A stretch of DNA of 64,000 nt from Candidatus Ferrigenium altingense. GTDB lineage: Bacteria > Pseudomonadota > Gammaproteobacteria > Burkholderiales > Gallionellaceae. The stretch is from positions 305,730 through 369,729 of the forward strand of contig JAHRYS010000002.1 of NCBI GenBank assembly GCA_020621985.1, read 5' to 3'. The notes under the pieces were generated by a model. It was not told where the DNA came from and ran no database searches. It worked only from the letters and a program-made list of their open reading frames with translations. The position numbers were made by a program, and so were the translations under genes. This document shows positions 10,101-18,829 of the stretch, in pieces. Numbering within the stretch: the stretch's first letter is position 1; every line of letters starts with the position of its first letter.

Positions 10101-10865
10101 ATGCTGATTATTCCTGCGATTGATTTGAAAGACGGTCATTGTGTGCGCCTCAAACAGGGCGTGATGGAAGATGCCACGGTGTTTTCCGAAGATCCCGCTG
10201 CGATGGCGCAGCACTGGCTGGAACAGGGCGCGCGCCGCCTGCATCTGGTGGATTTGAACGGCGCGTTCGCCGGCAAGCCGAAGAACGAAGCTGCGGTGCG
10301 CAGCATCATCGAGGCGATGGACGGCAGCGACGTGCCGGTGCAACTGGGCGGCGGCATCCGCGACCTGGAAACCATCGAACGCTACCTCGACATCGGCGTG
10401 ACTTACGTCATCATCGGCACTGCGGCGGTCAAGGTGCCGGGGTTTCTGCATGAGGCCTGCGACGCCTTTCCCGGCCACATCATGGTCGGCTTGGATGCCA
10501 AGGGCGGCAAGGTGGCGGTGGATGGCTGGTCGAAGCTGACCGGGCACGACGTGGCGGATCTGGCGCAGCGCTTCGAAGGCTATGGCGTGGAAGCGATCAT
10601 CTACACCGACATCGGCCGCGACGGCATGTTGTCCGGCGTGAACATTCCGGCCACGGTGGAACTGGCCAGACCGCTGCATGTGCCGGTGATCGCCAGCGGC
10701 GGCATCACCAACCTGGACGACGTGCGCGCGCTGTGCGCGGTGTATCAGGAAGGTATCACCGGTGCGATTACCGGCCGCGCGATTTACGAAGGCTCGCTGG
10801 ATTTGCGCGCGGCGCAAGCGTTGGCCGACGAGTTGACCCCGATCAAACTATCCTTTAACAGTTAA
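10101..10865 (+). CDS. hisA: Phosphoribosylformimino-5-aminoimidazole carboxamide ribotide isomerase
   Basis: [37 protein letters not shown]. Confidence 0.98.
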   Translation: MLIIPAIDLKDGHCVRLKQGVMEDATVFSEDPAAMAQHWLEQGARRLHLVDLNGAFAGKPKNEAAVRSIIEAMDGSDVPVQLGGGIRDLETIERYLDIGVTYVIIGTAAVKVPGFLHEACDAFPGHIMVGLDAKGGKVAVDGWSKLTGHDVADLAQRFEGYGVEAIIYTDIGRDGMLSGVNIPATVELARPLHVPVIASGGITNLDDVRALCAVYQEGITGAITGRAIYEGSLDLRAAQALADELTPIKLSFNS

Positions 10866-10871
10866 GCCTGG

Positions 10872-11630
10872 ATGCTTGCCAAAAGAATTATTCCCTGTCT
10901 CGATGTCACGGCGGGGCGCGTGGTCAAGGGGGTCAGTTTCGTCGAACTGCGCGATGCCGGCGACCCGGTGGAAATTGCGCGCCGCTATGACGAGCAGGGC
11001 GCGGATGAACTGACGTTCCTCGACATCACCGCCAGCTCGGACGACCGGGGGATCATTTTTCGCATCATCGAGCAGGTCGCCTCGCAGGTGTTCATTCCGC
11101 TGACTGTTGGCGGCGGGGTGCGCGAAGTCGGCGACGTGCGGAATTTGCTGAATGCCGGCGCCGACAAGGTCAGCATCAACACCGCCGCCGTGCTGAACCC
11201 GCAACTGGTTGCGGATGCCGCCGGGCGTTACGGCTCGCAGTGCATCGTGGTGGCCATCGATGCCAAGCAGATTGCGCCGAACCGCTGGGAAGTGTTCACG
11301 CACGGCGGACGCAAGGCGACGGGGCTGGATGTAGTGGAGTGGGCGAAAAAAATGCAGGGCCTGGGCGCGGGCGAGATCCTGCTGACCAGCATGGACAGGG
11401 ACGGGCAGAAAAACGGCTTCGATCTGGCGTTGACGCGCGCGGTGACGGATGCGCTGGATATCCCGGTGATCGCCAGCGGCGGTGCGGGCAACTTGCAACA
11501 TCTGGCCGACGGCGTGAAACTCGGCGGGGCGGATGCGGTGCTGGCGGCAAGCATTTTTCACTTCGGCGAATATACCGTGCAGCAGGCCAAACAGTTCATG
11601 GCGCAGCAGGGAATCGAGGTGCGGTTATGA
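10872..11630 (+). CDS. hisF: Imidazole glycerol phosphate synthase subunit HisF
   Basis: [36 protein letters not shown]. Confidence 0.98.
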   Translation: MLAKRIIPCLDVTAGRVVKGVSFVELRDAGDPVEIARRYDEQGADELTFLDITASSDDRGIIFRIIEQVASQVFIPLTVGGGVREVGDVRNLLNAGADKVSINTAAVLNPQLVADAAGRYGSQCIVVAIDAKQIAPNRWEVFTHGGRKATGLDVVEWAKKMQGLGAGEILLTSMDRDGQKNGFDLALTRAVTDALDIPVIASGGAGNLQHLADGVKLGGADAVLAASIFHFGEYTVQQAKQFMAQQGIEVRL

Positions 11631-11728
11631 CATGGTGCGCGAAAGCGACAGGTGCGGGAATAACCGCATCGCACCTCCTCCCGCAAACGGCTGACTACGC
11701 CAGTAATGTGTCGGAGGTGCGGTTATGA
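11616..11728 (+). promoter_or_regulatory. Candidate intergenic RNA switch: 15-bp duplicated GAGGTGCGGTTATGA with an anti-SD segment between the copies
   Basis: Exact direct repeat at 11616-11630 and 11714-11728; CGCACCTCC at 11670-11678 complements GGAGGTGCG at 11713-11721 (the hisI SD). Confidence 0.4.
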
Positions 11729-12114
11729 AAGAAAATTGGCTGAACAAGGTGAACTGGTCCGAAGATGGGCTGGTGCCGGCCATCGCGCAGGATGCCGCCA
11801 CCGGGCGGGTGCTGATGGTGGCGTGGATGGACCGTGATGCCCTGAAGCTGACCTGGCAAAAGAACGAGGCGGTGTATTGGTCGCGTTCGCGCAAAAAGCT
11901 ATGGCACAAGGGTGAGGAATCCGGACATATCCAGAAAGTAAAAGAAATCAGGCTGGATTGCGATGGCGATGTGGTACTGCTGCAAGTTGAGCAGCAAGGC
12001 GGCATCGCCTGCCATACCGGGCGCGAAAGCTGTTTTTACCGCCGTTTGGAAAAAGAGCGGTGGTCGGAAGTGGATGCCGTGCTGAAATCTCCCGATGAAA
12101 TTTATAAGAAATGA
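11725..12114 (+). CDS. hisI: Phosphoribosyl-AMP cyclohydrolase
   Basis: [31 protein letters not shown]-terminal [11 protein letters not shown]. Confidence 0.97.
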   Translation: MKENWLNKVNWSEDGLVPAIAQDAATGRVLMVAWMDRDALKLTWQKNEAVYWSRSRKKLWHKGEESGHIQKVKEIRLDCDGDVVLLQVEQQGGIACHTGRESCFYRRLEKERWSEVDAVLKSPDEIYKK

Positions 12115-12449
12115 ACACGGAAAAAATGAACCAGGATATCTTGCAACGATTGACGGAAACGCTGGAGGCGCGCAAGCAGGCATTACCGGAAAGCTCTTAT
12201 GCCGCCAAACTGTTCAGCAAGGGCGAAGACGCGATATTGAAGAAAATCGGCGAGGAAGCGACCGAGGTGATTCTGGCGAGTAAGGGCGGCGACAAATCCC
12301 ATCTGGTGTATGAAACCGCCGATTTGTGGTTTCATTGCATGGTACTGTTGGCAAAGCACGGCTTGAGCGCAGATGATGTGCTGAACGAACTGGCGCGCCG
12401 CGAAGGCTTGTCGGGTATCGCCGAAAAGGAAAGCCGGAAAAAGGATTGA
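12111..12449 (+). CDS. hisE: Phosphoribosyl-ATP pyrophosphatase (real start possibly 12126)
   Basis: [27 protein letters not shown]. Confidence 0.95.
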   Translation: MNTEKMNQDILQRLTETLEARKQALPESSYAAKLFSKGEDAILKKIGEEATEVILASKGGDKSHLVYETADLWFHCMVLLAKHGLSADDVLNELARREGLSGIAEKESRKKD

Positions 12450-12451
12450 GC

Positions 12452-12799
12452 ATGGGCGACTGTATTTTTTGCAGGATTGCACGCGGCGAGATTCCTTGCA
12501 GCAAGGTGTATGAAGACGACGAAGTGCTGGCGTTCCACGACATCAACCCGGTCGCCCCCGTGCATTTCATGCTGGTTCCGAAGCTGCATTTGGCTTCGTT
12601 GCTGGATGCTGGAGAGGAGCATGCGCCGCTGCTGGGTAAAATGCTGCTGCTGGCGCCAAAACTGGCTCAGGAGCAGGGTCTGGAAAACGGCTTCCGTACC
12701 GTGATCAATACCGGCAAGGGCGGCGGGCAGGAAGTGTTGCATTTACACATCCATATCATCGGCGGCGGCAGCATTCCGCCCATGGTGCGGCGCGGTTAA
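12452..12799 (+). CDS. hinT: HIT-family protein (HinT-like)
   Basis: [24 protein letters not shown] histidine triad; ATG at 12452 preferred over TTG at 12446. Confidence 0.94.
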   Translation: MGDCIFCRIARGEIPCSKVYEDDEVLAFHDINPVAPVHFMLVPKLHLASLLDAGEEHAPLLGKMLLLAPKLAQEQGLENGFRTVINTGKGGGQEVLHLHIHIIGGGSIPPMVRRG

Positions 12800-12824
12800 C
12801 AGTCAATTATCTGAGGAGAACGTG

Positions 12825-13055
12825 ATGGGCGGGTTAAGTATTTGGCATTGGCTGATCGTATTGCTGGTCGTTATATTGATATTCGGCACCAAGAAGCTGC
12901 GCAACATCGGCAGCGACCTGGGTGGCGCGGTGAAAAACTTCAAGGAAGGCGTGCGCGACGATGAGCCCAAGCAGGCCCAGCAGGACGGGCAGGCCATTGA
13001 AGGCGAAGTGACATCGAAAACGCAGACGAAAGACAAGTCGAACACGAATGTTTGA
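12825..13055 (+). CDS. tatA: Sec-independent translocase TatA
   Basis: [36 protein letters not shown]. Confidence 0.96.
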   Translation: MGGLSIWHWLIVLLVVILIFGTKKLRNIGSDLGGAVKNFKEGVRDDEPKQAQQDGQAIEGEVTSKTQTKDKSNTNV

Positions 13056-13398
13056 CATTGCATTCTCCGAGCTGATGGTCATCATGCTGGTGGCGCTTGT
13101 CGTCATCGGCCCGGAGCGGTTGCCGAAAGTGGCGCGCACGATGGGGAATTTGTGGGGGCGGATGCAGCGCTATGTGCATAGCGTCAAGAACGACATCGCA
13201 AACGACATGGCCATCGAAGAAGCCAAACAACTGCGCGGTACCATCGGCAAGGAAATCACCGCTATCGAGCAGGCCACGCAAGAGGCCAGGCTGTCCCTGG
13301 AGCAGAAAATACTGGATGCGCAGATGGGCAGATCATCCGATGCATCCGATGAACAGCCCGTTACACAATCTTCCACTACGCCAAGCAAGCCAGTTTAA
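13048..13398 (+). CDS. tatB: Sec-independent translocase TatB
   Basis: [31 protein letters not shown]; between tatA and tatC. Confidence 0.96.
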   Translation: MFDIAFSELMVIMLVALVVIGPERLPKVARTMGNLWGRMQRYVHSVKNDIANDMAIEEAKQLRGTIGKEITAIEQATQEARLSLEQKILDAQMGRSSDASDEQPVTQSSTTPSKPV

Positions 13399-14126
13399 TG
13401 GGTATCAGTGAAAGTTTTATCGCGCACCTGATCGAACTGCGCACCCGCTTGCTGCATGTTGCCGTGGCCTTGCTGGTGGTGTTCATCTGCCTGTTTCCGT
13501 GGGCTTCCGACCTCTATGCCCTGCTGGCGCAGCCGCTGCTGGCAAAATTGCCCAAAGGCGGGCAGATGATCGCCACCGATGTCACCACGCCGTTCTTCGT
13601 GCCGCTCAAGGTCGCGATGATGGCCGCTTTGCTGATTGCGCTGCCTTACATCCTCTACCAGCTATGGCGCTTCGTCGCACCCGGCCTGTATGCGCACGAG
13701 AAGCGCCTGGTCGTGCCGCTCATCGTCGCCAGCACGCTGCTGTTTTTTTGCGGTATGGCATTCGCCTACTTTGCGGTGTTCCCGGTGGTGTTCGGTTTCA
13801 TCACCGCCTCCGCGCCGCAGGGTGTGGCGGTGATGACCGATATCGACAAATACCTCAGCTTCGTGCTCGGCATGTTCGTGGCGTTCGGGGTCACCTTTCA
13901 GGTGCCGGTGGCGGTCGTGCTGCTGGTGCGCATGAATATCGTCGGCGTCGAGAAACTGAGGGAAATCCGCTCCTACGTGATCGTCGGCGCATTCATCCTC
14001 GGCGCAATTTTTACCCCGCCGGACGTGGTGTCGCAATTCATGCTGGCAATCCCGCTGTGGCTGCTCTATGAAGCGGGTATCGTGGTTGCGAGCTGGATGG
14101 TCAAGGGCAAGACCAAGCCGGCGTAA
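13398..14126 (+). CDS. tatC: Sec-independent translocase TatC
   Basis: Multi-TM protein with HLIELRTRLLH and GLYAHEKR motifs. Confidence 0.97.
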   Translation: MGISESFIAHLIELRTRLLHVAVALLVVFICLFPWASDLYALLAQPLLAKLPKGGQMIATDVTTPFFVPLKVAMMAALLIALPYILYQLWRFVAPGLYAHEKRLVVPLIVASTLLFFCGMAFAYFAVFPVVFGFITASAPQGVAVMTDIDKYLSFVLGMFVAFGVTFQVPVAVVLLVRMNIVGVEKLREIRSYVIVGAFILGAIFTPPDVVSQFMLAIPLWLLYEAGIVVASWMVKGKTKPA

Positions 14127-14158
14127 AAAACAATCGCGCAAATGCCAATCGTGCAAAT

Positions 14159-14185
14159 GAAAGAGCCGCTATATGCGGCTCTTTC
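14159..14185 (+). terminator. Hairpin terminator between convergent tatC and degQ
   Basis: GAAAGAGCCGC-TATAT-GCGGCTCTTTC perfect stem flanked by A/T. Confidence 0.8.
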
Positions 14186-14224
14186 ATTTAGTGCTTCTTT
14201 CGCCTGTATCAGTTCGTCACGCGG

Positions 14225-15379
14225 CTACTGCTCCCTTGGCTTTGGGCGCTTGCCGATTTTAACCGGCAAACTTGTCGCTACTCCGTTGCGCATCAGCCTG
14301 GCCGTGATCACTTTGCCGGGCGGCAGGTTGGCCACGGTTTCCAGCATGGTGTTCCAGTCGTCGATGGCTTGATCGTCTATCGCAATCAGGATATCGCCGG
14401 TCTTGATGCCGGCCTGTTCCGCCGGGCTGTTGCGGATGATTTCGGTGATCAGCACCCCCTTGGTGCTGCCCAGTTTGAAGGATTCGGCCAGTTCGGGGGT
14501 CAATTCCTGCACCCCCGCGCCGATCCAGCCGCGCGTCACGGAGCCGCTCTGGATGATTTGCTCCATGGTTTTTTTGGCGATACTCGCGGGAATGGCGAAA
14601 CCGATGCCGAGCGAGCCGCCATTCGGCGAATAAATCGCGCTGTTGATGCCGATCAGGTTGCCGCTCACGTCCACCAGCGCGCCGCCGGAATTGCCGGGGT
14701 TGATCGCGGCATCGGTCTGGATGAAGCTCTCGAAGGTGTTCAACCCCAGATGACTGCGCTTGAGTGCGCTGATGATGCCCATGGTCACGGTCTGCCCCAC
14801 GCCGAACGGGTTGCCGATCGCGAGCACCATGTCGCCCACCTGCGCCTGCTCCGGGTGGCCGAAGGTGATCGCGGGAAGCTTGCCGGGCAGTTCGACCTTG
14901 ATAACGGCGAGGTCGGTCTCCGGATCCGAGCCGATCACATGCGCCTTGGTCTTGCGCCCGTCCGCCAGCGCGACTTCGATCTGGTCGGCAGCCTCAACGA
15001 CATGGTGGTTGGTGAGGATGTAGCCGTCGGGGCTGACGATCACGCCGGAGCCCAGACTGGAGCTATTTTGCGGTTCCATATCGCGCGGGTCGCCGAAGAA
15101 AAAGCGGAAACGCGGGTCTTCCATGAAGGGATGGAGCGGCGTCTTGATGACGGTGCTGGTGAAGATGTTTACCACGCTGGGCATGGCTTTTTGCGCGGCG
15201 GTGCTTAACCCCATGGCCAGATTTTTGCCGTCCGCCGCTTGCGGTGCGCTTTCCTGCAGCGTGACCACTCCGCTGCGCGCCGCATTCGGCAGCAACTCCG
15301 GCTTGAGGGTCTGGACGATAAACAGCAGCGCCAGCGCGACAGTGACGGCCTGGGTGAATAAAAGCCAGTGTTTACGCAT
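14225..15379 (-). CDS. degQ: DegQ/HtrA-family periplasmic serine protease with PDZ domain
   Basis: TNHHVVEAAD, DLAVIKV, INPGNSGGALVD catalytic motifs; single C-terminal PDZ. Confidence 0.92.
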   Translation of the reverse strand: MRKHWLLFTQAVTVALALLFIVQTLKPELLPNAARSGVVTLQESAPQAADGKNLAMGLSTAAQKAMPSVVNIFTSTVIKTPLHPFMEDPRFRFFFGDPRDMEPQNSSSLGSGVIVSPDGYILTNHHVVEAADQIEVALADGRKTKAHVIGSDPETDLAVIKVELPGKLPAITFGHPEQAQVGDMVLAIGNPFGVGQTVTMGIISALKRSHLGLNTFESFIQTDAAINPGNSGGALVDVSGNLIGINSAIYSPNGGSLGIGFAIPASIAKKTMEQIIQSGSVTRGWIGAGVQELTPELAESFKLGSTKGVLITEIIRNSPAEQAGIKTGDILIAIDDQAIDDWNTMLETVANLPPGKVITARLMRNGVATSLPVKIGKRPKPREQ

Positions 15380-15395
15380 GATATGATTAATCGAT

Positions 15396-16166
15396 ATGCT
15401 TAAAATTGAAGGTGCTTACATGCTGCTCAATGAATTGCGCAATTATAACGCAAGCCTGCTGCAAACCGGTTTGTTCAAGGATTACTGCCCGAACGGTTTG
15501 CAGGTGGAAGGGCGCGCGGAGGTGCGGCGCATCGCCACCGGCGTGACGGCTTCGCAACAGGTGCTGGACGCCGCGATTGCATGGGGCGCGGACGCGATCC
15601 TGGTGCATCACGGCTATTTCTGGCGCAGCGAGGATGCCGCGATAACCGGCATCAAGAAACGGCGCATCGCCCAATTGCTGCGCAACGATGTGAGCCTGCT
15701 GGCTTATCACCTGCCGCTTGATGCGCATCCCGAACTGGGCAACAACGCACGGCTCGGCAAATTGCTCGGGCTGGCGGAGCAGGGCCGGTTCGGCGAGCAG
15801 GGCATCGCGTGCATCGGCGAGCTGGTGACCCCGCAGACGCTCGCGCAATTTGCCGCGCAGGTCGGACAAGGCCTGCGGCGCGCCCCGCAAGTCATCGGGA
15901 ATGGCGCCAAGAATATCCGGAAAGTCGCGTGGTGCAGCGGCGGGGCGCAAGGCTATTTTGAGGCAGCCATCGCGCAAGACGTTGACGTCTATATCAGCGG
16001 GGAGATATCCGAGCAGAGTTTTCATCTTGCGCAGGAAAGCGGCGTGGCCTTTATCGCCGCCGGCCACCATGCCACCGAGCGGCTTGGCATACAGGCGCTG
16101 GGCGAACACCTGTCGGCGCACTTCGGCTTGGAGCATTGTTTCTTTGATCAGGATAATCCGGTTTAG
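15396..16166 (+). CDS. Nif3-like dinuclear metal-centre protein (real start may be 15420)
   Basis: DYCPNGLQVEG, ILVHHGYFWRSE, SGEISEQSFHLAQESGVAFIAAGHHATE. Confidence 0.92.
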   Translation: MLKIEGAYMLLNELRNYNASLLQTGLFKDYCPNGLQVEGRAEVRRIATGVTASQQVLDAAIAWGADAILVHHGYFWRSEDAAITGIKKRRIAQLLRNDVSLLAYHLPLDAHPELGNNARLGKLLGLAEQGRFGEQGIACIGELVTPQTLAQFAAQVGQGLRRAPQVIGNGAKNIRKVAWCSGGAQGYFEAAIAQDVDVYISGEISEQSFHLAQESGVAFIAAGHHATERLGIQALGEHLSAHFGLEHCFFDQDNPV

Positions 16167-16304
16167 GAGTAGGGCAAACTACGGATTGACAAGTTATTAA
16201 TGAAGCCTATGATTACACCGTGAACCATTCATCGGCTCACAGGCGTGGAAGTTAGTCAGGTATAAAAGTTAGTCCGATTTCAATTTCTTATTCGGGAGCC
16301 AGAC

Positions 16305-16535
16305 ATGACTGATCAAATAAAAATCTCTATCGACCGTGAGGTCTACGACCGGTTGCTAATGCTGATGGTACCTCCCATCAGCGATGCCAACGCGGTTATC
16401 AAGGAGTTGTTGACTCAAGATGGGCGTGCCAGCCCCGCCTCCGTTGCTCTGGGTGCATCCGAGCATCACTTCACTATGGAGCAGGAGCTCGAACGCACCA
16501 GGCAGGGCGTCTACGAAGGTGGAGGAAATACCTAA
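16305..16535 (+). CDS. Small hypothetical protein (76 aa)
   Basis: ORF with GGAG RBS before ATG, followed by a strong terminator. Confidence 0.65.
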   Translation: MTDQIKISIDREVYDRLLMLMVPPISDANAVIKELLTQDGRASPASVALGASEHHFTMEQELERTRQGVYEGGGNT

Positions 16536-16564
16536 GTCCTGCGCGGTATTCGTCAGCAGTTGAC

Positions 16565-16599
16565 CAAAAAAACCACCGGCCTTGGCCGGTGGTTTTTTG
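16565..16599 (+). terminator. Rho-independent terminator
   Basis: AAAAAAACCACCGGCC-TT-GGCCGGTGGTTTTTT. Confidence 0.88.
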
Positions 16600-16646
16600 C
16601 GGCTGGTTAACGATGGGAAATTAAATCGCGCCCCTGTCTTGCCGAT

Positions 16647-17285
16647 TTATTTGGCTGCCGATTTGGATATAAAATTAATTCCCGCAAGTGAAAAATTCGC
16701 GATGTGCTTGGCAACCGCCGCGATTTCTTTATGGTCATAGCGCAGCTTGGGATGCAGGCGTTGCTGCACCGGATGGGAGTGGCGGTAATACAGGCATTGG
16801 CCGAGGATGCTGTGCACGCAACGGCGCAACTCGGCTTCCCCGGTTTTTTCTCCAGCGATTTCGCGCAATAGTTTGCCCAGGAATTCATGCAGCGGCGCAA
16901 TGGCTTCGCGCACGATCTTGTCCAGCGCGGGCGTGGGATCGGCCAGTTCGCGCGCCATGATCCGGCAGGGCAGCGAACCGTTCGTTTCGTCCAGCAGCAT
17001 CAGCATGAAGTCGCGGATAAACAGGCGCAGCCGCACCTCGGGATCTTCGTCGGCTTTGCCATTGGCGAGCTGCATGGCCTTGAGCGGCGCGAAATTCAGG
17101 GCTTCGGCGAGCAGGCCATCCTTGCTGCCGAAGTGATAATTCACCGCCGCGACATTCGTTTCGGCGCGGCGGCAGATCTCACGCACCGTCGCCCCCTGAA
17201 AACCATGCTGCGAAAACTCCTCGCGCGCCGCATTCAGCAGCCGCTCGCGGGTTTGTTCGGTTGCAGTCCCGGCTTCATGCATCAT
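16647..17285 (-). CDS. TetR/AcrR-family transcriptional regulator (CerR/DUF1956-like C-terminus)
   Basis: N-terminal HTH TRERLLNAAREEFSQHGFQGATVREICRRAETNVAAVNYHFGSKDGL. Confidence 0.92.
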   Translation of the reverse strand: MMHEAGTATEQTRERLLNAAREEFSQHGFQGATVREICRRAETNVAAVNYHFGSKDGLLAEALNFAPLKAMQLANGKADEDPEVRLRLFIRDFMLMLLDETNGSLPCRIMARELADPTPALDKIVREAIAPLHEFLGKLLREIAGEKTGEAELRRCVHSILGQCLYYRHSHPVQQRLHPKLRYDHKEIAAVAKHIANFSLAGINFISKSAAK

Positions 17286-18829
17286 TTGCTTGCCTCATTC
17301 GCCGCGCTGTCTTGCCCGGCAAGCGCCTTGTAAAGCTGCGCGGCAGCTGACAACAGGGTGCGCCGCACCTGCAACGCACCTTGCTGTGCGGCGAACGATT
17401 CGCGCTGCGCATCCAGCACTTCCAGATGGTTGACGATACCCACCCCGTAGCGCGCTTCCACCAGCTTCAGGCGCCGGTTTTGCGCGTCGGCATTGGCTTC
17501 CTGCGCGGCGAGTTGCTCGGCGAGTTTTTCGCGCGCATTCAGCAAATCCGCGACTTCGCGGAACGCCTGCTGGATGGTTTTCTCGTATTCGGCGACCGCG
17601 ATGACCTTGCGCGCCTCGGCGACATCCAGGTTGGCGGAGTTGCGCCCGGCGTCGAACAACGGCAGCGTGAGCGCGGGCTGGAAACTCCACGCGCCGCTGC
17701 CCGCATCGAACAGCCCGGCCAGCGTGCGGCTGGCCGTGCCGACGCTGCCGGTCAGCGTGATGCGCGGCAGGAAAGCCGCGCGTGCCGCGCCGATATTCGC
17801 ATTCGCTGCGATCAGTTTGTGCTCGGCGGCCAGCACGTCGGGGCGCTGCAACAACACCTCGGCGGGCAGCCCGGCAATCAGGTCGGTGGTGATGTCCTGT
17901 CCGGCCAGGCTGCGTCCGGCGGGCAGATTTTTCATCTGCGCCAGCGGCTGCCCGACCAGCACATCGAGCAGGTTCCCGGCGGCGGCCTGTTGCCGTTCCA
18001 GATTGGCGCGCTCGGCCAACGCGGCCTGATACGCGCCATCGGCCTGCAGGAAATCCAGATCGCTGGACACGCCGAGATCGCGGCGGCGCGCTGTCAGCCC
18101 TCTGGTTTCGGCACGCGTCCTGGCGGTTTCTGCGGTAAGTTGCGCGCGTTCGCGCATTTCCAGCAACGACAGGTAGGCATTGGCCACGTCGGCGATCAGC
18201 GACAGGCGGAAGGCGCGCTGTGCGGCTTCGGTGGCGAGATAGCCGGCCTTGGCGGCCTCGCTCAGGCTGCCGACCCGCCCCCAGAAATCCAGCTCGAACG
18301 ACACCAGGCTGATGCCCACGTCATAGCGCTGCGAGTGCAGTGCATTGGGGCTGAATGCCGATGCGCCCGCCGGCGTCAGCGAGGCGTTGCGTCCGGCAGT
18401 CACGTTGAAGTTGGGCAGCCGGTCGGCCTGCTGGATGCCGTATTGCGCGCGCGCCTCGGCGATGCGCGCGGTGGCGATGCGCAGGTCGCGGTTGTTTTCC
18501 AGCGCGGCGCTGATCAAGGCCTGCAAGCGCGGATCGGGATAATAATGCTGCCAGTCGGTGTCAGCGACCCGGCGCACACCGCCCGGCTTGGTATTGTCCG
18601 GCCATGCGGCGGAAACGGGTGAGGCGGGACGCTGGTAGTCGGGCGTCAGCGAACAGCCTGTCAGCGCAACGGCCAGCACTGCGCATGGAAAAAACTTCTT
18701 CCGCAGATTACGCAGATTTGCGCAGATTTGAAAACCATCGTCACAGGATAAACCAGGGCACAGTGATTGCTGATTCTGGCTCAATCTGCGTCCATCTGCG
18801 TAATCTGCGGATGCATTAAGTGTTTTCAT
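17282..18829 (-). CDS. RND efflux outer-membrane lipoprotein (OprM/NodT family), with an in-frame repeat in the signal-peptide region
   Basis: Lipobox LAVALTGC, paired OEP domains; ATG at 18829 overlaps the end of the RND pump gene. Confidence 0.92.
   Translation of the reverse strand: MKTLNASADYADGRRLSQNQQSLCPGLSCDDGFQICANLRNLRKKFFPCAVLAVALTGCSLTPDYQRPASPVSAAWPDNTKPGGVRRVADTDWQHYYPDPRLQALISAALENNRDLRIATARIAEARAQYGIQQADRLPNFNVTAGRNASLTPAGASAFSPNALHSQRYDVGISLVSFELDFWGRVGSLSEAAKAGYLATEAAQRAFRLSLIADVANAYLSLLEMRERAQLTAETARTRAETRGLTARRRDLGVSSDLDFLQADGAYQAALAERANLERQQAAAGNLLDVLVGQPLAQMKNLPAGRSLAGQDITTDLIAGLPAEVLLQRPDVLAAEHKLIAANANIGAARAAFLPRITLTGSVGTASRTLAGLFDAGSGAWSFQPALTLPLFDAGRNSANLDVAEARKVIAVAEYEKTIQQAFREVADLLNAREKLAEQLAAQEANADAQNRRLKLVEARYGVGIVNHLEVLDAQRESFAAQQGALQVRRTLLSAAAQLYKALAGQDSAANEASK
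18699..18811. repeat. Palindromic dispersed repeat, family A copy 2 (inside the OprM-like CDS)
   Basis: TTCCGCAGATTACGCAGATTTGCGCAGATTT ... AATCTGCGTCCATCTGCGTAATCTGCGGA. Confidence 0.85.

Noticed and set aside
16249-16274. Direct repeat AAGTTAGTC (two copies 17 bp apart) upstream of the 76-aa ORF
   Set aside because: Only 9 bp long; could be chance. Not enough to call a regulator site.
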